Assembly: GCA_905236465.1 (NCBI GenBank)
Contig: CAJOQA010000158.1
Location: forward strand, 1-13,081
Length of the DNA: 13,081 bases
Reading direction: 5' to 3'
Source of the DNA: an uncultured Treponema sp.
GTDB lineage: Bacteria > Spirochaetota > Spirochaetia > Treponematales > Treponemataceae
Positions within the stretch are counted from its first letter, which is position 1. Each line of letters begins with the position of its first letter. The translations under genes were made by a program, and so were the position numbers. The notes under the pieces are model-generated. The model was not told the origin of the DNA. It saw only the letters and a list, made by a program, of their open reading frames with translations, and searched no databases. Shown piece by piece: positions 13,049-13,081 of this stretch.

Positions 13049-13081
13049 CTAGGTCCAGCAAACACACGCATAGGGGGTATC

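Overview
The window looks like chromosomal DNA of a spirochaete, most likely Treponema or a close relative. The evidence is moderately AT-rich coding sequence rich in runs of A and T, a diderm envelope (an Omp85-type outer-membrane protein with a signal peptide), a Soj/Spo0J-type parAB pair, 2,3-BPG-dependent phosphoglycerate mutase, a zinc-ribbon bL28 and an AraC regulator with a degenerate receiver-like N-terminus. The genus is inferred from overall feel, not from a database match.

Layout. Bases 1-924 are the 3' part of pyruvate kinase (+), which carries the extra C-terminal PEP-utiliser-like domain. It overlaps tail-to-tail with fabZ (917-1354, -). Next is a HicA/HicB toxin-antitoxin pair (1505-2097, +) with a near-perfect 22-bp palindrome over its -35. 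A perfect-consensus promoter (2119-2147) then drives a tight four-gene operon (2159-6623, +): a degenerate PAP2-like membrane protein, an EamA/DMT transporter, a single-POTRA Omp85-like barrel protein and a MATE efflux pump. The operon collides tail-to-tail with a secreted UshA-type 5'-nucleotidase (6594-8327, -). Upstream of that lie rpmB (8411-8647, -), with a clear promoter and intrinsic terminator, and gpmA (8790-9539, -). A DUF2971-family gene (9669-10484, -) is back-to-back with parA-parB (10589-12344, +). A pseudo-receiver/AraC regulator (12362-13048, -) closes the window.

Working together. Pyk and GpmA are lower-glycolysis enzymes, FabZ serves fatty-acid elongation, the 2159-6623 operon looks like an inner/outer-membrane transport or lipid module, and ParAB handles chromosome segregation. 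HicAB and DUF2971 are the accessory-looking elements.

Expression. Candidate sigma70-type promoters with 17-nt spacers can be placed for fabZ, hicA, the PAP2-like operon, rpmB, gpmA, DUF2971 and parA. I searched for that spacing, so its uniformity is not independent evidence. Three plus-strand genes (hicA, the PAP2-like gene and parA) have start codons only 6-11 nt downstream of the -10 and no Shine-Dalgarno, so they are candidate leaderless mRNAs. No gap exceeds about 150 bp. I saw no tRNA, rRNA, CRISPR array or insertion sequence.
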